A DNA stretch of 64,000 nucleotides from Halothiobacillus sp. (GTDB lineage: Bacteria > Pseudomonadota > Gammaproteobacteria > Halothiobacillales > Halothiobacillaceae), in contig JADQCE010000002.1 in NCBI GenBank assembly GCA_016278265.1, positions 310,001-374,000 on the forward strand, read 5' to 3'. A program made the translations under genes and the position numbers. Of this stretch, positions 43,211 to 53,283 are shown piece by piece. Below the pieces are notes generated by a model that worked only from the letters and a program-made list of their open reading frames with translations, ran no database searches and was not told where the DNA came from. The first letter of the stretch is position 1, and every line of letters begins with the position of its first letter.

Positions 43211-45661
43211 TTGAACGTGGCATCCAGCAAGGGCAGTGGCAACACGAAGGCCAAGGGGGCGGCCAGGGGCGGCAAGGCGAGTAGCGCGCGCGCGCGCCGG
43301 ACGACGGGCGGCAAGTCCAGCCCGGCGCGACGTCAGGGGGCGCCTCGGCGTAGCTGGCGGGCGCGGCTGTTCGGCTGGGTCATGCGCGGTCTGCTGATCG
43401 CGGTGGCCATCGGCGTGCCCCTGCTGGGCGCCTGGGCCTGGTATCTCAACGAGCGGGTGACCGAGCGTTTCGAGGGGGCGCTGTTCACCATGCCCGCGAC
43501 CGTCTACGCCGCACCGGACGAGATCTACGTCGGTCAGGCGATGGATATCGACAGCTTGACCGCGTCACTTGAGCGTCTCAACTACATCGCCGTCGATTCA
43601 CTCGAGGAGACCGGTACCTTCCGCCGCCGCGGTAACCAGGTGTCGTTGCATCGGCGTGCGTTCGACTTCCCGGACGGTGAGCAGCCGTCCCGCCGTGTCG
43701 ACGTGCGTATCGTTGGCGGGCAGGTGACCGAGCTCGACGGGCCCGATGGCGAGTCGCTCGGCATCGTCCGGCTTGAGCCACGCTCGATCGGCACGCTCTA
43801 CCCCAATCGCGCCGAGGACCGGGTGCTGCTGGCGATCGAGGAGGTGCGCGACGAGGCGCCCTTGTTGCTCGACAGTCTGCTGGCCGTCGAGGATCGCGCC
43901 TTCCACGAACACCACGGTGTCGTACCGACCGCCATCCTGCGGGCCTTCCTGACCAACCTAGTCTCGGGTGAGCGGGTGCAGGGCGGCAGCACCATCACCC
44001 AGCAGTTGGCCAAGAACCTCTTTCTGACCCACGAACGCACCTATCGGCGCAAGTTCGCCGAGATGATCATGGCGCTCGAGATGGAGTGGCATTACCCCAA
44101 GGACAAGATCCTCGAGGCCTATCTCAACGAGGTCTATCTTGGCCAGGACGGCGGACGGGCCATCCATGGCTTTGGCTTGGCGGCGAGTTTCTATTTCGGG
44201 CGACCGATCGGCGAGCTGGAGCCCGAGCAGATCGCGTTGCTGGTGGGGATGGTCAAGGGGGCCAACTACTACAACCCGCGCCGCAACCCCGAACGCGCGT
44301 TGGCACGTCGCAATGTCGTGATCGACGTGATGATCGAACTGGGCCTGGTCGACCAGACCACCGGTGCCGATTGGCAGACGCGGCCACTGGGCGTGCTTGA
44401 GACCGCCGGTTCGCGCGCGCGCCATCCGGCGTTTGTCGATCTGGTCCGTCGCCAGCTTGCCGAGCAGTACAACCCGGAAGACCTCCAGACACGCGGGCTG
44501 AATATCTTCACTACCCTGCGCCCCCGAGTGCAGGAGGCGCTTGAACAGAGCACGGCCCGGCTCGACGAAGTCGAGGCCAACCGCGGGTTGGAGGCCGGTA
44601 CCCTCGAGACCGCCGGCGTGATCGCCTCGGTGAGCACCGGCGAGGTCGAGGCGATGATCGGTGGGCGTGATACCCATTACGAGGGCTACGATCGTGCGCT
44701 GGATGCGCGCCGCCAGATCGGTTCGCTGATCAAGCCGGCGATCTATCTGACGGCCTTGTCGCGCCCGGCCGAGTACAACTTGATCACCCAACTGGACGAC
44801 GAGCCGATCAAGGTCGAGCAGCGGGGCTCGGAGGACTGGACACCGCAGAATTACAGTCGCGAGTTCCATGGCCCGACCCCGTTGATCGAGGCACTGATGC
44901 ATTCGCGCAACGTACCCAGCGTGCGCCTGGGGATGAATGTCGGGCTCGAATCGGTCGCCGAGACCATCGAGCGGCTCGGCGGGCCACGCCCATCGCCGTT
45001 TTATCCCTCGATGCTGCTCGGCTCGATGGGCATGACGCCCTTCGAGGTCGCGCAGATGTATCAGACGCTCTCGGCCGACGGGTTCATGGCGCCGCTGCGC
45101 GCGATTCGCAGCGTGGTCGATCGCGATGGCGAGCCGCTGTCGCGCTACTCGCTCGACGTGCGCCGCGCCGCTGACCGCGAACCGCTCTACCTGTTGCAGT
45201 ACGGTCTGCAGATGGTGGTGGCCGAGGGCACCGCGACACGCCTGAACCAGATGATCTCGCCCAGCGTGGGCGTCGGGGGCAAGACCGGCACCACCAATGA
45301 CGGTCGTGACGCCTGGTTCGCTGGCTTTACCGGCAATCGTGTCGGCGTGATCTGGGTGGGCCGTGACGACGCCCGCGCGTCCAACCTGACCGGATCGACG
45401 GCGGCCCTGCCACTGTGGGGGGCCACCTTTGCCAAGCTCGACAACCAGCCGCGCGACATGCATCCGCCACGCGGGGTACGTTTTGCCCGGGTCGATCCGG
45501 AGCGGCAGTTCGTCGTCCCGGACCGTTGCCCGGGCGAATCCCTGCCGTTCATCGCCTCGCATCGTCCCGAACCGGCAGCGGATTGCGATGGCGGGCGGCG
45601 TGAGCGTGAGCGTGAGCGTAACAACGAGGGTTCGGGCACGATCTGGGATTGGTTCCGGTGA
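43211..45661 (+). CDS. mrcB: Penicillin-binding protein 1B (bifunctional peptidoglycan synthase)
   Basis: The 816-residue class A PBP has a basic cytoplasmic head, one membrane helix (about residues 57-80) and a UB2H domain (about 95-185). The family 51 glycosyltransferase has its catalytic Glu in VEDRAFHEHHG, plus GGSTITQQLAKNLFL and a further LNEVYLGQ block. The transpeptidase has SxxK in GSLIKPA, SRN in HSRNVPSVRLG and KTGTTNDGRDAWF. It polymerises and cross-links the wall. The start is uncertain: TTG 43211 or GTG 43217 are both possible. The gene 98 bp downstream encodes a TPR lipoprotein placed like an LpoB-type or CpoB-like cofactor, but homology is not shown. Confidence 0.95.
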   Translation: MNVASSKGSGNTKAKGAARGGKASSARARRTTGGKSSPARRQGAPRRSWRARLFGWVMRGLLIAVAIGVPLLGAWAWYLNERVTERFEGALFTMPATVYAAPDEIYVGQAMDIDSLTASLERLNYIAVDSLEETGTFRRRGNQVSLHRRAFDFPDGEQPSRRVDVRIVGGQVTELDGPDGESLGIVRLEPRSIGTLYPNRAEDRVLLAIEEVRDEAPLLLDSLLAVEDRAFHEHHGVVPTAILRAFLTNLVSGERVQGGSTITQQLAKNLFLTHERTYRRKFAEMIMALEMEWHYPKDKILEAYLNEVYLGQDGGRAIHGFGLAASFYFGRPIGELEPEQIALLVGMVKGANYYNPRRNPERALARRNVVIDVMIELGLVDQTTGADWQTRPLGVLETAGSRARHPAFVDLVRRQLAEQYNPEDLQTRGLNIFTTLRPRVQEALEQSTARLDEVEANRGLEAGTLETAGVIASVSTGEVEAMIGGRDTHYEGYDRALDARRQIGSLIKPAIYLTALSRPAEYNLITQLDDEPIKVEQRGSEDWTPQNYSREFHGPTPLIEALMHSRNVPSVRLGMNVGLESVAETIERLGGPRPSPFYPSMLLGSMGMTPFEVAQMYQTLSADGFMAPLRAIRSVVDRDGEPLSRYSLDVRRAADREPLYLLQYGLQMVVAEGTATRLNQMISPSVGVGGKTGTTNDGRDAWFAGFTGNRVGVIWVGRDDARASNLTGSTAALPLWGATFAKLDNQPRDMHPPRGVRFARVDPERQFVVPDRCPGESLPFIASHRPEPAADCDGGRRERERERNNEGSGTIWDWFR

Positions 45662-45759
45662 ACCCGCCTGGGCGAGCCTGACGGTTCATCCGGCTCCCCT
45701 AGGCGGGCCTCGGCGGGTTACGATGGTCCGATATTCCCAGACAGTTCAGGTAGCAACCA

Positions 45760-46392
45760 ATGGACAGCAGCACGTCGTTCAATCGACCGTTTTTCCGCGC
45801 ATTTTCTTCTTTCCGTGCACCGACCCTTCGTGTCTCGGCCCTCCGTGCGCTGGCCGTGGGGTCCGCTGGCCTGTTCCTAGCCGCCTGCGCGCCGATGACC
45901 CCGCCGCCCGGCTCCTCGGAGCCGCGCTATGAGCCGGCCCCCCAGCCGCAACCCGAGGTGCGTTCGACCCCCTTGTCGACACCGGATATCCAGGAACAGG
46001 CGTTGCCCACGGACCGCCCGGTGGAGTCGAGCGAGCCGGCCACCTCACCGGCCGTGCTTGCGCTGGTGCAACAGGCCAATCAGCGCCGCCAGTCGGGCGA
46101 TCTGGCCGGGGCGCAATCGACCCTCGAGCGGGCCGTGCAGATCGAACCGGGCAATGCGCGACTGTGGCTGGATCTCGCGCAGTTGCGCATGGCACAGAAT
46201 CAGCCCGAGCAGGCCGAGCAACTGGCCCTGCGGGCCGTCGAGCACGCCCAGGACAACCAAACGCTGTCGGCCGCCTGGCAGCTGGTCGCCAAGGCCCGAC
46301 GCGCCCAGGGCGACGAGGCCGGTGCCCGCGAAGCCGAAGAGCGTGCCGGCAGCGGGTCGGCCCGGCGTACCGAGGATGTCCGCGCGGCATGA
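45760..46392 (+). CDS. TPR-repeat lipoprotein
   Basis: The 210-residue protein has an unusually long N-region before a hydrophobic stretch and a lipobox LAAC at about residues 40-43, so it is probably a lipoprotein. A Pro-rich linker (about 45-90) follows, then two or three TPR-like repeats (about 100-190; VLALVQQANQRRQSGDLAGAQSTLERAVQIEPGNARLWLDLAQL). The helical repeats suggest a protein-binding role in the envelope. An earlier start would not change the lipobox. It overlaps the helicase gene by 4 bp (ATGA). Its position behind mrcB may indicate a link to peptidoglycan synthesis; that is inference. Confidence 0.82.
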   Translation: MDSSTSFNRPFFRAFSSFRAPTLRVSALRALAVGSAGLFLAACAPMTPPPGSSEPRYEPAPQPQPEVRSTPLSTPDIQEQALPTDRPVESSEPATSPAVLALVQQANQRRQSGDLAGAQSTLERAVQIEPGNARLWLDLAQLRMAQNQPEQAEQLALRAVEHAQDNQTLSAAWQLVAKARRAQGDEAGAREAEERAGSGSARRTEDVRAA

Positions 46393-48434
46393 CCGAGGCG
46401 AGCCGCCACAGTCAGCTGGGGCTCGAGGACGTCTTCGGGACCGACGGGAGGCTGGCCGGGGCCTTCGAGGGCTATCAGCCCCGCGCGGGCCAGCGGCGCA
46501 TGGCCGAGCTGATCCGCGATTCGATCAATGACCAGCACACGCTGGTGCTCGAGGCGGGCACCGGCGTGGGCAAGACCTTCGGCTATCTCGCGCCGGTGCT
46601 GCTCTCGGGCAAGCGTGCCCTGATTTCCACCGGTACCAAGCATCTTCAGGATCAATTGTTCGACCGCGACTTGCCACGTCTGCGCGACCTGCTGGGCGTC
46701 ACGGCCAAGGTGGCGCTGCTTAAGGGGCGAGCGAACTACTTGTGCAAGTATCGCCTTGAGCTGGCCGACGAGCAGGCGCGCCTGCCGCGGCGCGAGGATG
46801 CCCGGGCACTCGCCCGCATCCGGGATTGGGCGACTCGCACCATCGATGGCGATCGCGCCGACTGCACCGGCGTCGGCGACGACCACGAGATCTGGCCGCT
46901 GGTGACCTCGACCAACGACAACTGCCTGGGGCGCGAATGTCCGCTCTATGACGAGTGCTTTGTGGTCAAGGCGCGCGAGAAAGCGCAGAAGGCGGATATC
47001 GTGGTGATCAATCATCACCTGTTCTGCGCGGATCTTGCCCTGCGCCAGACCGGCTTTGCCGAACTGCTGCCCGAAACCGACGTGGTGGTGCTCGACGAGG
47101 CCCACCAGGTGCCGGAAATCGCGTCGATGTTCTTCGGCGAGGCGATCGGTTCGCGCCAGCTGCGTGACCTGGCCGCCGATACCCGTGCCGAACAGAAACA
47201 CGAGGCCCGCGACCAGCCGGGCCTGGCCGAGGCGGCCGACACCCTCAAGGGGGCGACCGATCCGGTGCTCGAGGCATTGGCACGCATCGAGAACGAACGC
47301 GTTCCCTGGGCGGAGCTGGCCGACGAGGCCAGCGTGACCGGGTCGCTCGATCGTCTGGGTGAGGTCCTCAATGGGCTGGTGCAGGAACTGGAAATTGCCG
47401 CGCCGCGGGGCAAGGGCTTGCAGGCCCTGCTCGGCCGGGCACAGGGGCTGCACGACGAGCTCACCGCCTTCCGTGAGGGCAAGGCGGAGACCCAGGGCCA
47501 CGCGGTGCGCTGGGTGGAACGCCGCACCCGCTCGTTCACCCTGCACACCACGCCGGTCAACGCCGCCGGGCAGCTCAAATCGCACGTCGAATCGGCGCCG
47601 CGTGCCTGGATCATGACCTCGGCGACGCTCGCCGCCGGGAAGGACTTCAGTCACTTCACTCGGCGCATGAACCTCGATGACGCCCGCTGCGAGCAGGTCG
47701 AGTCGCCGTTCGACTTCCCCAACCAGGCCGTGCTCTATCTGCCGCCCAACCTGCCCGAACCATCCGGCCCGGGTGGGGCGCGCGAGCACACGCTCGCGTC
47801 ATTGCGTGCGGTCTACCCGCTGCTCAAGACCAGTGGGGGGCGGGCCTTTCTGCTGTTCACCTCCCACCGGGCATTGAAGCTTGCCGCCGAGACGCTCGGC
47901 GAACACCTGACCGAACTGCCGCTGTTCGTGCAGGGCACGCAGGCCAAGTCGGCCTTGCTTGAAGCGTTCCGCGAGGCGGGCAACGGCGTGCTGCTGGGCA
48001 CCCAGAGTTTCTGGGAAGGGGTGGACGTGCGCGGCGAGGCGCTGTCGCTGGTGATGATCGACCGCATTCCCTTCGCCGCGCCAGGCGACCCCGTGCGGGC
48101 CGCCCGCGAGCAACGTCTGAAGGACAAGGGGCTGATGCCTTTCATGCACATGGCACTGCCCGAGGCGATCATCACCCTCAAGCAGGGCGTCGGCCGACTG
48201 ATTCGCGACACGGCCGATACCGGCGTGATGGTCTTGTGCGATCCGCGCCTGCAGTCTAAGGGTTACGGTCGCACCATCCTCGATGCCCTGCCGCCGATGC
48301 GGCGTACCCGAGACGGTCGCGTGGCGCGCGATATGCTGCTGCGTCCGGCCGAGTCTCCGGTCAAACACCCGGGCGAATCCCCGACTGAATCCCCGAGTGA
48401 ATCCTTGGTCGAGAACAGCGAAAAGACGATTTGA
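46389..48434 (+). CDS. DinG/YoaA-family ATP-dependent helicase
   Basis: A 681-residue XPD-like superfamily 2 helicase. Walker A is EAGTGVGKTF near residue 55, and the DEAH box is VVLDEAHQVPE near 232. The Fe-S cluster ligands are four cysteines, one in ANYLCKYR and three in NCLGRECPLYDEC. LLGTQSFWEGVDVRGEALSLVMIDRIPF and QGVGRLIR are the C-terminal helicase motifs. These features match YoaA, the paralogue of DinG implicated in replication repair with the HolC subunit. The last 30 residues repeat a Glu-Ser-Pro word several times and look disordered. The start overlaps the TPR gene stop (ATGA). Confidence 0.94.
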   Translation: MTEASRHSQLGLEDVFGTDGRLAGAFEGYQPRAGQRRMAELIRDSINDQHTLVLEAGTGVGKTFGYLAPVLLSGKRALISTGTKHLQDQLFDRDLPRLRDLLGVTAKVALLKGRANYLCKYRLELADEQARLPRREDARALARIRDWATRTIDGDRADCTGVGDDHEIWPLVTSTNDNCLGRECPLYDECFVVKAREKAQKADIVVINHHLFCADLALRQTGFAELLPETDVVVLDEAHQVPEIASMFFGEAIGSRQLRDLAADTRAEQKHEARDQPGLAEAADTLKGATDPVLEALARIENERVPWAELADEASVTGSLDRLGEVLNGLVQELEIAAPRGKGLQALLGRAQGLHDELTAFREGKAETQGHAVRWVERRTRSFTLHTTPVNAAGQLKSHVESAPRAWIMTSATLAAGKDFSHFTRRMNLDDARCEQVESPFDFPNQAVLYLPPNLPEPSGPGGAREHTLASLRAVYPLLKTSGGRAFLLFTSHRALKLAAETLGEHLTELPLFVQGTQAKSALLEAFREAGNGVLLGTQSFWEGVDVRGEALSLVMIDRIPFAAPGDPVRAAREQRLKDKGLMPFMHMALPEAIITLKQGVGRLIRDTADTGVMVLCDPRLQSKGYGRTILDALPPMRRTRDGRVARDMLLRPAESPVKHPGESPTESPSESLVENSEKTI

Positions 48435-48464
48435 CACCCTTGGGTGCCGCCATCTCGTCGTGAT

Positions 48465-48473
48465 TGGTATATC
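48465..48473 (+). promoter_or_regulatory. Possible extended -10 promoter for the GGDEF/EAL gene
   Basis: TGGTATATC at 48465-48473 fits an extended -10 element (TGn plus TATATC). No good -35 box is at the right distance. The leader before ATG 48623 would be about 140 nt. Confidence 0.35.
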
Positions 48474-48622
48474 AGTGTTGCAATAACTGAGTGTGCCGCT
48501 GCGTTGCGCGTATCGGCCTAGCTGCATACCATCCGCCCATTCGTCCGAGCCAGGGAGGCTTGAGCAATCCGGTACGTCCGGTTCTCAACGGATTGGTCCA
48601 CGGCTACTGCACCGTCGTCTGC

Positions 48623-51184
48623 ATGCACACCATCAAGTCCTTCATCCTCGCGATGTCTCTGCTCGTCTCGCTGCTGTTCTTCGGCGGGGCCTATCTGATC
48701 GTCTCCGGCATCTTCAACCAGTCCGTGCAGCAGAGCGCGCTCAAGGACTCGGACCTGCTGGCGCGCTCGACCTTTGCCTCGATGTACCAGCTGATGAGCA
48801 CCGGCTGGACGCGCGAGCAGCTGGAAGGCTTCGTCGAGGCCAACCGCGAGGCGCTCGCCGGCAGTGGCTACGATCTGGAGATCTTTCGCGGACCGGTGGT
48901 CGCCGAGCAGTACGGCCAGATCGACCAGGCCCCGATCGACGAGACGGTCGCGGCGGTGTTCGATTCCGGGCGCACCCTCGAACACGTCGAGGAGCACGCG
49001 GTGCGCTACACCTTCCCGCTGCACGCCGAGGCCAAGTGCCTGGCCTGCCACGCCACCGCCGAGGAGGGCGATGTGCTGGGCGTGATCGACGTCGAGCAGG
49101 ACTTCTCCGCGGCGATCGCCGAGGCGCGCGAGAACTTCTTCTTCTGGCTGGTCCTGCTGGCGCCGCTGCCGGTCATCGGGGCGGGGTTGATCACCTTTTT
49201 GGTCAACCGGCGGATCACCCGCTCGGTCGAGTTGCTCGAGGAGAACGCCGCCAAGGTCAACCGCGTCGCCGACCTGCGCAATCTCTCGTTGGGCGATACC
49301 GATCTGGGCTTCGACGAGCTCAACCGGGTATTCAAGAGCTTCGAGGAACTGGTCGGCAAGTTCCGTACGGTGGCGGTCGATCGCGACCTGCTCGAGTTCG
49401 AGATCAAGCTCCTGGAGAAATTCATCATCACCTCGGAGGTGGTGCGCGACTGGCACGACTACATCTGCCGGTTGATGACCGACATCAACGAGGTGATCGA
49501 GACCTACACATTGTTCTCGATCTTCAAGGTCGATGACGAGCTGTTCGACCTGGACGTCTTTTGGCGTTCGCCGCCGTCGGATGGTAGCCGTGACATGCTT
49601 GAGCGGGCTGTGCGCGAGCATATGGGCCAGCACCCGAGCCTGAGCGACGCCATGCTGGTGCATATCAACCATCACGTCGCCGACCACGATGGACCACCGA
49701 TCGAGCTCGACGAATCGGACGTTCGGGTGCAGGTGAAATCGCTGCTGGTCGATGCCCCCAAGATCGGCGGCATCGTCGGTATCGGCGTGCAGGCGGAGAC
49801 GGTCAACGACGAGACCCGGCTGCTGGTGATCGAGAGCGTGCTTTCGACGTTGCTGAACGTGGTTGGTTCGGTCAAGGCGATCTTCAAGTACACCCGGGAT
49901 CTCGAGTACTACGCCACCCGCGATCCCCTGACTGATCTGTACAACCAGCGGGTGTTCTGGGAGCTGATCGGCTACGAGATCGACCGCGCCCAGCGCCACG
50001 ACCAGCGATTCTCGCTGCTGCTGATCGATCTGGACAGCTTCAAGCTGGTCAACGACAGCTACGGTCACGCCTTCGGCGATTCTTTCCTCAAGGCCTTCGC
50101 CGATGCCATCGGCAAGGGCCTCAAGCGCGGCGACATCTTCGCCCGCTACGGCGGCGACGAGTTCGTGGTGGTGCTGCCGGAAACCGATCTGGAAAAGGCC
50201 TGCGTGACCGCGAACCGGGTGTTGAGCGAGACCGACGGCATCGTGCTGACCGCCCCGGATGGCGACCCGGTGTCGGCCTCGGTGTCCATCGGCATCGCGG
50301 TCTATCCGGACCACGCCGCCGAGCCCAAGGACCTGTTCCTGTTCGCCGACAACATGATGTACAAGGCCAAGGCCGAGGGTAAGGCACGCGTGGCCGTCCC
50401 GAGCGAGGAGGACGTGATGGACGTGTTCCGCTCGATCAGCGAGAAGGGCCTGACCATCTTGCGGGCGGTCGAGGAAAAACGGATCGTGCCGTACTTCCAG
50501 CCGATCCTTGCTACCGGGGCCGATCGAATCGAGGCGGTCGAGGTGCTCTCGCGCATTGATCTGGGCGACACCATCATGGGCGCCTCGGAGTTCATCGAGA
50601 TCGCCGAGAAGATGGGCGTGATCGACCGCATCGACTACATCATGATCGAGAAGGCGCTGGCTGGGGTGAGCGCCAGCGGCTTTGACGGCATGGTCTTCAT
50701 CAACCTCTCGCCGCGTGCCCTGGTGCTCTCCGAGTTCATCCCGACGGTACGACGGATCGTGGAAGAGGCCGGGGTGGAAAAGCCGCGTATCGTCTTCGAG
50801 CTGACCGAGCGCGACACGGTCAAGAACATCCAGTTGCTGGAGAAGTTCGTCCAGGAGTTGCGGCTGGAGGGCTTCAAGTTCGCGATCGACGATTTCGGTT
50901 CGGGCTTCTCCTCGTTCCATTACCTCAAGCACTTCCCGATCGATTTCCTCAAGATCGAGGGCGACTTCATCTCGAATCTCCTGGAGGACTCGCGCGACCG
51001 CGCCTTCGTGCGCCTGATCGCCGAGCTTTCGCGCGAGCTCAAGATCCACACGGTCGCCGAGTTCGTCGAAAGCGAAGAGGTGCTCGAGCAGGTGCGCGCG
51101 CTGGGCATCGACTACGCGCAGGGCTTTTTGATCGGCCGGCCCGCGCCGTCGCCTACCCGGTATTTGCCGGCGACCGTCGAGTAG
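48623..51184 (+). CDS. Haem-binding periplasmic sensor with GGDEF and EAL domains
   Basis: The 853-residue membrane protein is a c-di-GMP enzyme. Helix 1 (about residues 6-30) leads to a periplasmic sensor domain (about 31-168) that contains a haem c motif C139-L-A-C142-H143 followed by GVIDVEQDFS, as in DUF3365/Tll0287-like haem sensors. Helix 2 (about 175-195) precedes a HAMP-like linker and a roughly 240-residue region of unknown fold. The GGDEF domain has an intact GGDEF at 510-514, but the usual inhibitory RxxD reads KRGD. The C-terminal EAL domain has EVL in place of EAL, with ELTER and DDFGSGFSS intact. A start at 48623 is chosen at the signal-anchor; the frame is open further upstream but no good ribosome site is seen. 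Confidence 0.9.
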   Translation: MHTIKSFILAMSLLVSLLFFGGAYLIVSGIFNQSVQQSALKDSDLLARSTFASMYQLMSTGWTREQLEGFVEANREALAGSGYDLEIFRGPVVAEQYGQIDQAPIDETVAAVFDSGRTLEHVEEHAVRYTFPLHAEAKCLACHATAEEGDVLGVIDVEQDFSAAIAEARENFFFWLVLLAPLPVIGAGLITFLVNRRITRSVELLEENAAKVNRVADLRNLSLGDTDLGFDELNRVFKSFEELVGKFRTVAVDRDLLEFEIKLLEKFIITSEVVRDWHDYICRLMTDINEVIETYTLFSIFKVDDELFDLDVFWRSPPSDGSRDMLERAVREHMGQHPSLSDAMLVHINHHVADHDGPPIELDESDVRVQVKSLLVDAPKIGGIVGIGVQAETVNDETRLLVIESVLSTLLNVVGSVKAIFKYTRDLEYYATRDPLTDLYNQRVFWELIGYEIDRAQRHDQRFSLLLIDLDSFKLVNDSYGHAFGDSFLKAFADAIGKGLKRGDIFARYGGDEFVVVLPETDLEKACVTANRVLSETDGIVLTAPDGDPVSASVSIGIAVYPDHAAEPKDLFLFADNMMYKAKAEGKARVAVPSEEDVMDVFRSISEKGLTILRAVEEKRIVPYFQPILATGADRIEAVEVLSRIDLGDTIMGASEFIEIAEKMGVIDRIDYIMIEKALAGVSASGFDGMVFINLSPRALVLSEFIPTVRRIVEEAGVEKPRIVFELTERDTVKNIQLLEKFVQELRLEGFKFAIDDFGSGFSSFHYLKHFPIDFLKIEGDFISNLLEDSRDRAFVRLIAELSRELKIHTVAEFVESEEVLEQVRALGIDYAQGFLIGRPAPSPTRYLPATVE

Positions 51185-51502
51185 TCGGGGGGCGTGGCGG
51201 TGTCCACCCAAAGTCGGCATATACCCTGATCCGGCCTGTATCAACGCCCAGCCGAGTCCGTGCGTGCCTTGCCCGGGTATTCAGCGTGGTTGCGGCAGTG
51301 CCAATTGATGGCGCTTACGTCTGGTCCCTCGGTGATTCCCGACTTGCCCCTGAATACGGAATCGATTCGACTCGTCGAGTGCGACGCTTTTTTCTTCGCT
51401 GATTTCCCCGCCTGATTTGATTTAGGCTCTGGGTCGATGTTGGTGCGCCGGATTGGTTACTGGCACGCTCGACATGACCATTCAACCAGGACAGGTAACT
51501 CG
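51185..51502. other. Intergenic region
   Basis: These 318 bp contain no gene I can support. A short GACTC/GAGTC-like hairpin followed by TTTTTT (51378-51395) could be a weak terminator for the GGDEF/EAL gene. No clear promoter for the downstream SDR gene is seen. Confidence 0.5.
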
Positions 51503-52264
51503 ATGACACAGGTTGTCTATGTCACCGGCGGTGCACAGGGCATCGGCAAGGGGATCGTGCGCTATCTGCTGGAGCGGGGGTGCTTGGTCGTGATTGTCGA
51601 TATCGACGACGAGGCCGGGGCCGAATGCGTGCAGGAACTGGGTGATATTGGCCCATTGCGCTTCCTGCCGGTCGACGTGCGCGATGAAGCAGCGGTGCAG
51701 CACAGCCTCGAGCAAACGGTCGATTGGTTCGGTCGCCTGGACGGCGTGATCAACAACGCGGCGTTGGCCGATCCGTTCATGGGTGACGTCGAGTCGGTCG
51801 ATCTGGCGGAGTGGCAACGGGTGATCGACACCAACCTGACCGGCGCCTTTCTGGTCAGCAAGCATGCCGTGCCCTATCTGCGCGAAAGCCGGGGTGCCAT
51901 CGTCAATATCGCCTCCACCCGCGCCCTGCAGTCCGAACCGGATACCGAGGCCTATGCCGCCAGCAAAGGCGGCATCGTCGCCCTGACGCACGCGCTGGCC
52001 ATCAGTTTGGGCCCGGCCGTTCGAGTCAATGCGATCAGCCCCGGGTGGATCGATGTGAGCCAATGGCAGAAGCGCTCGGCGCGCCAGCCAGCGGAGTCAT
52101 TGAGCGCACGGGGCCATCAGCAGCACCCGGCCGGGCGCGTGGGCCGACCCGACGATGTGGCAGGCATGGTGGCCTATCTGTTGTCGCAAGAGGCCGGGTT
52201 CGTGACCGGGCAGAATCTCGTGATCGATGGCGGCATGACGCGCAAGATGATCTACGCGGACTGA
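51503..52264 (+). CDS. Short-chain dehydrogenase/reductase
   Basis: The 253-residue classical SDR has the cofactor motif [10 protein letters not shown] at residues 8-17 and an acidic residue after beta-2 (VDIDD) that favours NAD(H). NNAA is near 83, and the catalytic Ser-Tyr-Lys set is in [31 protein letters not shown] and the C-terminal [13 protein letters not shown] are also typical. The substrate cannot be deduced. AGGACAGGT lies before ATG 51503; the frame is open further upstream but without a ribosome site. It stands alone between the GGDEF/EAL gene and folD. Confidence 0.9.
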   Translation: MTQVVYVTGGAQGIGKGIVRYLLERGCLVVIVDIDDEAGAECVQELGDIGPLRFLPVDVRDEAAVQHSLEQTVDWFGRLDGVINNAALADPFMGDVESVDLAEWQRVIDTNLTGAFLVSKHAVPYLRESRGAIVNIASTRALQSEPDTEAYAASKGGIVALTHALAISLGPAVRVNAISPGWIDVSQWQKRSARQPAESLSARGHQQHPAGRVGRPDDVAGMVAYLLSQEAGFVTGQNLVIDGGMTRKMIYAD

Positions 52265-52356
52265 TTCGTTCGGTGGTCGTCCGTGTGTCAACGCACGGGG
52301 TGTCGCCATTACGGACAGGAACGGATTGTTTTGGGCGAACCGGCGAGGGTGCGGCG

Positions 52357-52385
52357 TTGAGTCGGCCCGGGGCGCATGCGACAAT
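52357..52385 (+). promoter_or_regulatory. Predicted promoter of folD-rnt
   Basis: TTGAGT (52357-52362) and GACAAT (52380-52385) are separated by 17 bp, about 30 bp upstream of the folD start. Confidence 0.55.
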
Positions 52386-52415
52386 CGCGCCTTTCCCCCG
52401 CACGTGACACGTCCC

Positions 52416-53276
52416 ATGACTGCAAGAATCCTCGACGGGCGAGCCGTCGGCGCCACCGTGCGCGCCGGGCTTGCCGAGACGATCGCCGCCTTCACCGAGA
52501 ATGGCCACCGCCCGCCCGGTCTGGCGGTGGTGCAGGTGGGCGGCGATCCGGCCTCCTCGGTCTATGTCGCCAACAAGCGCAAGGCCTGCGCCAAGCTCGG
52601 CATCGCCTCGTTCTCGCACGACCTGGACGAGACGATCAGTCAGGGCGAACTCGATGCCCTGGTCGACGAGCTCAATGCCGACGAGCGCATCGACGGCATC
52701 CTGGTGCAACTGCCGCTGCCGGAGCACCTGAGTGCCGACTCGATCATCAACCGCATCGACCCGGACAAGGACGTCGATGGCTTTCACCCCACCAACATCG
52801 GCCGGCTCGCAATCCGCCAGCCCGGTCTGCGTCCCTGCACGCCCTACGGTGTGATGCGGCTGCTCGAGGAGACCGGTCGCGATCTGCACGGCATGGAGGC
52901 CGTGGTGGTGGGTGCCTCGAACATCGTCGGTCGACCGATGGCGCTTGAATTGCTGCTGGGCGGGGCGACCGTGACCGTGTGCCATCGCTTCACGCGGGAT
53001 CTGTCCGCCCACGTGCGCCGTGCCGACCTGGTGGTAGTCGCTGCCGGCAAACCAGGGCTGGTCAAGGGGGAGTGGATCAAGGACGGGGCGATCGTGATCG
53101 ATGTGGGTATCCATCGTCGCGAGGACGGCACGCTGCATGGCGATGTCGACTTCGATGCGGCCGCCGAGCGCGCCGGTTTCATCACGCCGGTGCCCGGCGG
53201 GGTGGGGCCGATGACCATCGCCATGCTGATGCACAACACCGTCACCTCCTGGCGTGGTCGGCTGGGACTGGATTGA
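52416..53276 (+). CDS. folD: Bifunctional methylenetetrahydrofolate dehydrogenase/cyclohydrolase
   Basis: FolD interconverts 5,10-methylene-, methenyl- and 10-formyl-tetrahydrofolate using NADP. The 286-residue protein has [12 protein letters not shown] (with the catalytic Lys), [12 protein letters not shown], the NADP region [18 protein letters not shown] near 165-182 and the closing [21 protein letters not shown] at 52416 gives the standard N-terminus. It is followed after 7 bp by rnt, probably in one transcript. Confidence 0.97.
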   Translation: MTARILDGRAVGATVRAGLAETIAAFTENGHRPPGLAVVQVGGDPASSVYVANKRKACAKLGIASFSHDLDETISQGELDALVDELNADERIDGILVQLPLPEHLSADSIINRIDPDKDVDGFHPTNIGRLAIRQPGLRPCTPYGVMRLLEETGRDLHGMEAVVVGASNIVGRPMALELLLGGATVTVCHRFTRDLSAHVRRADLVVVAAGKPGLVKGEWIKDGAIVIDVGIHRREDGTLHGDVDFDAAAERAGFITPVPGGVGPMTIAMLMHNTVTSWRGRLGLD

Positions 53277-53283
53277 GCGCCCG

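Noticed and set aside
43958-45562. A 534-codon minus-strand frame opposite mrcB
   Set aside because: Antisense shadow of a well-supported PBP1b gene.
48518-51244. A 908-codon open frame on the minus strand opposite the GGDEF/EAL gene
   Set aside because: It mirrors the codon pattern of the real gene in GC-rich DNA, is rich in His/Asp/Gln/Arg, and resembles no family.
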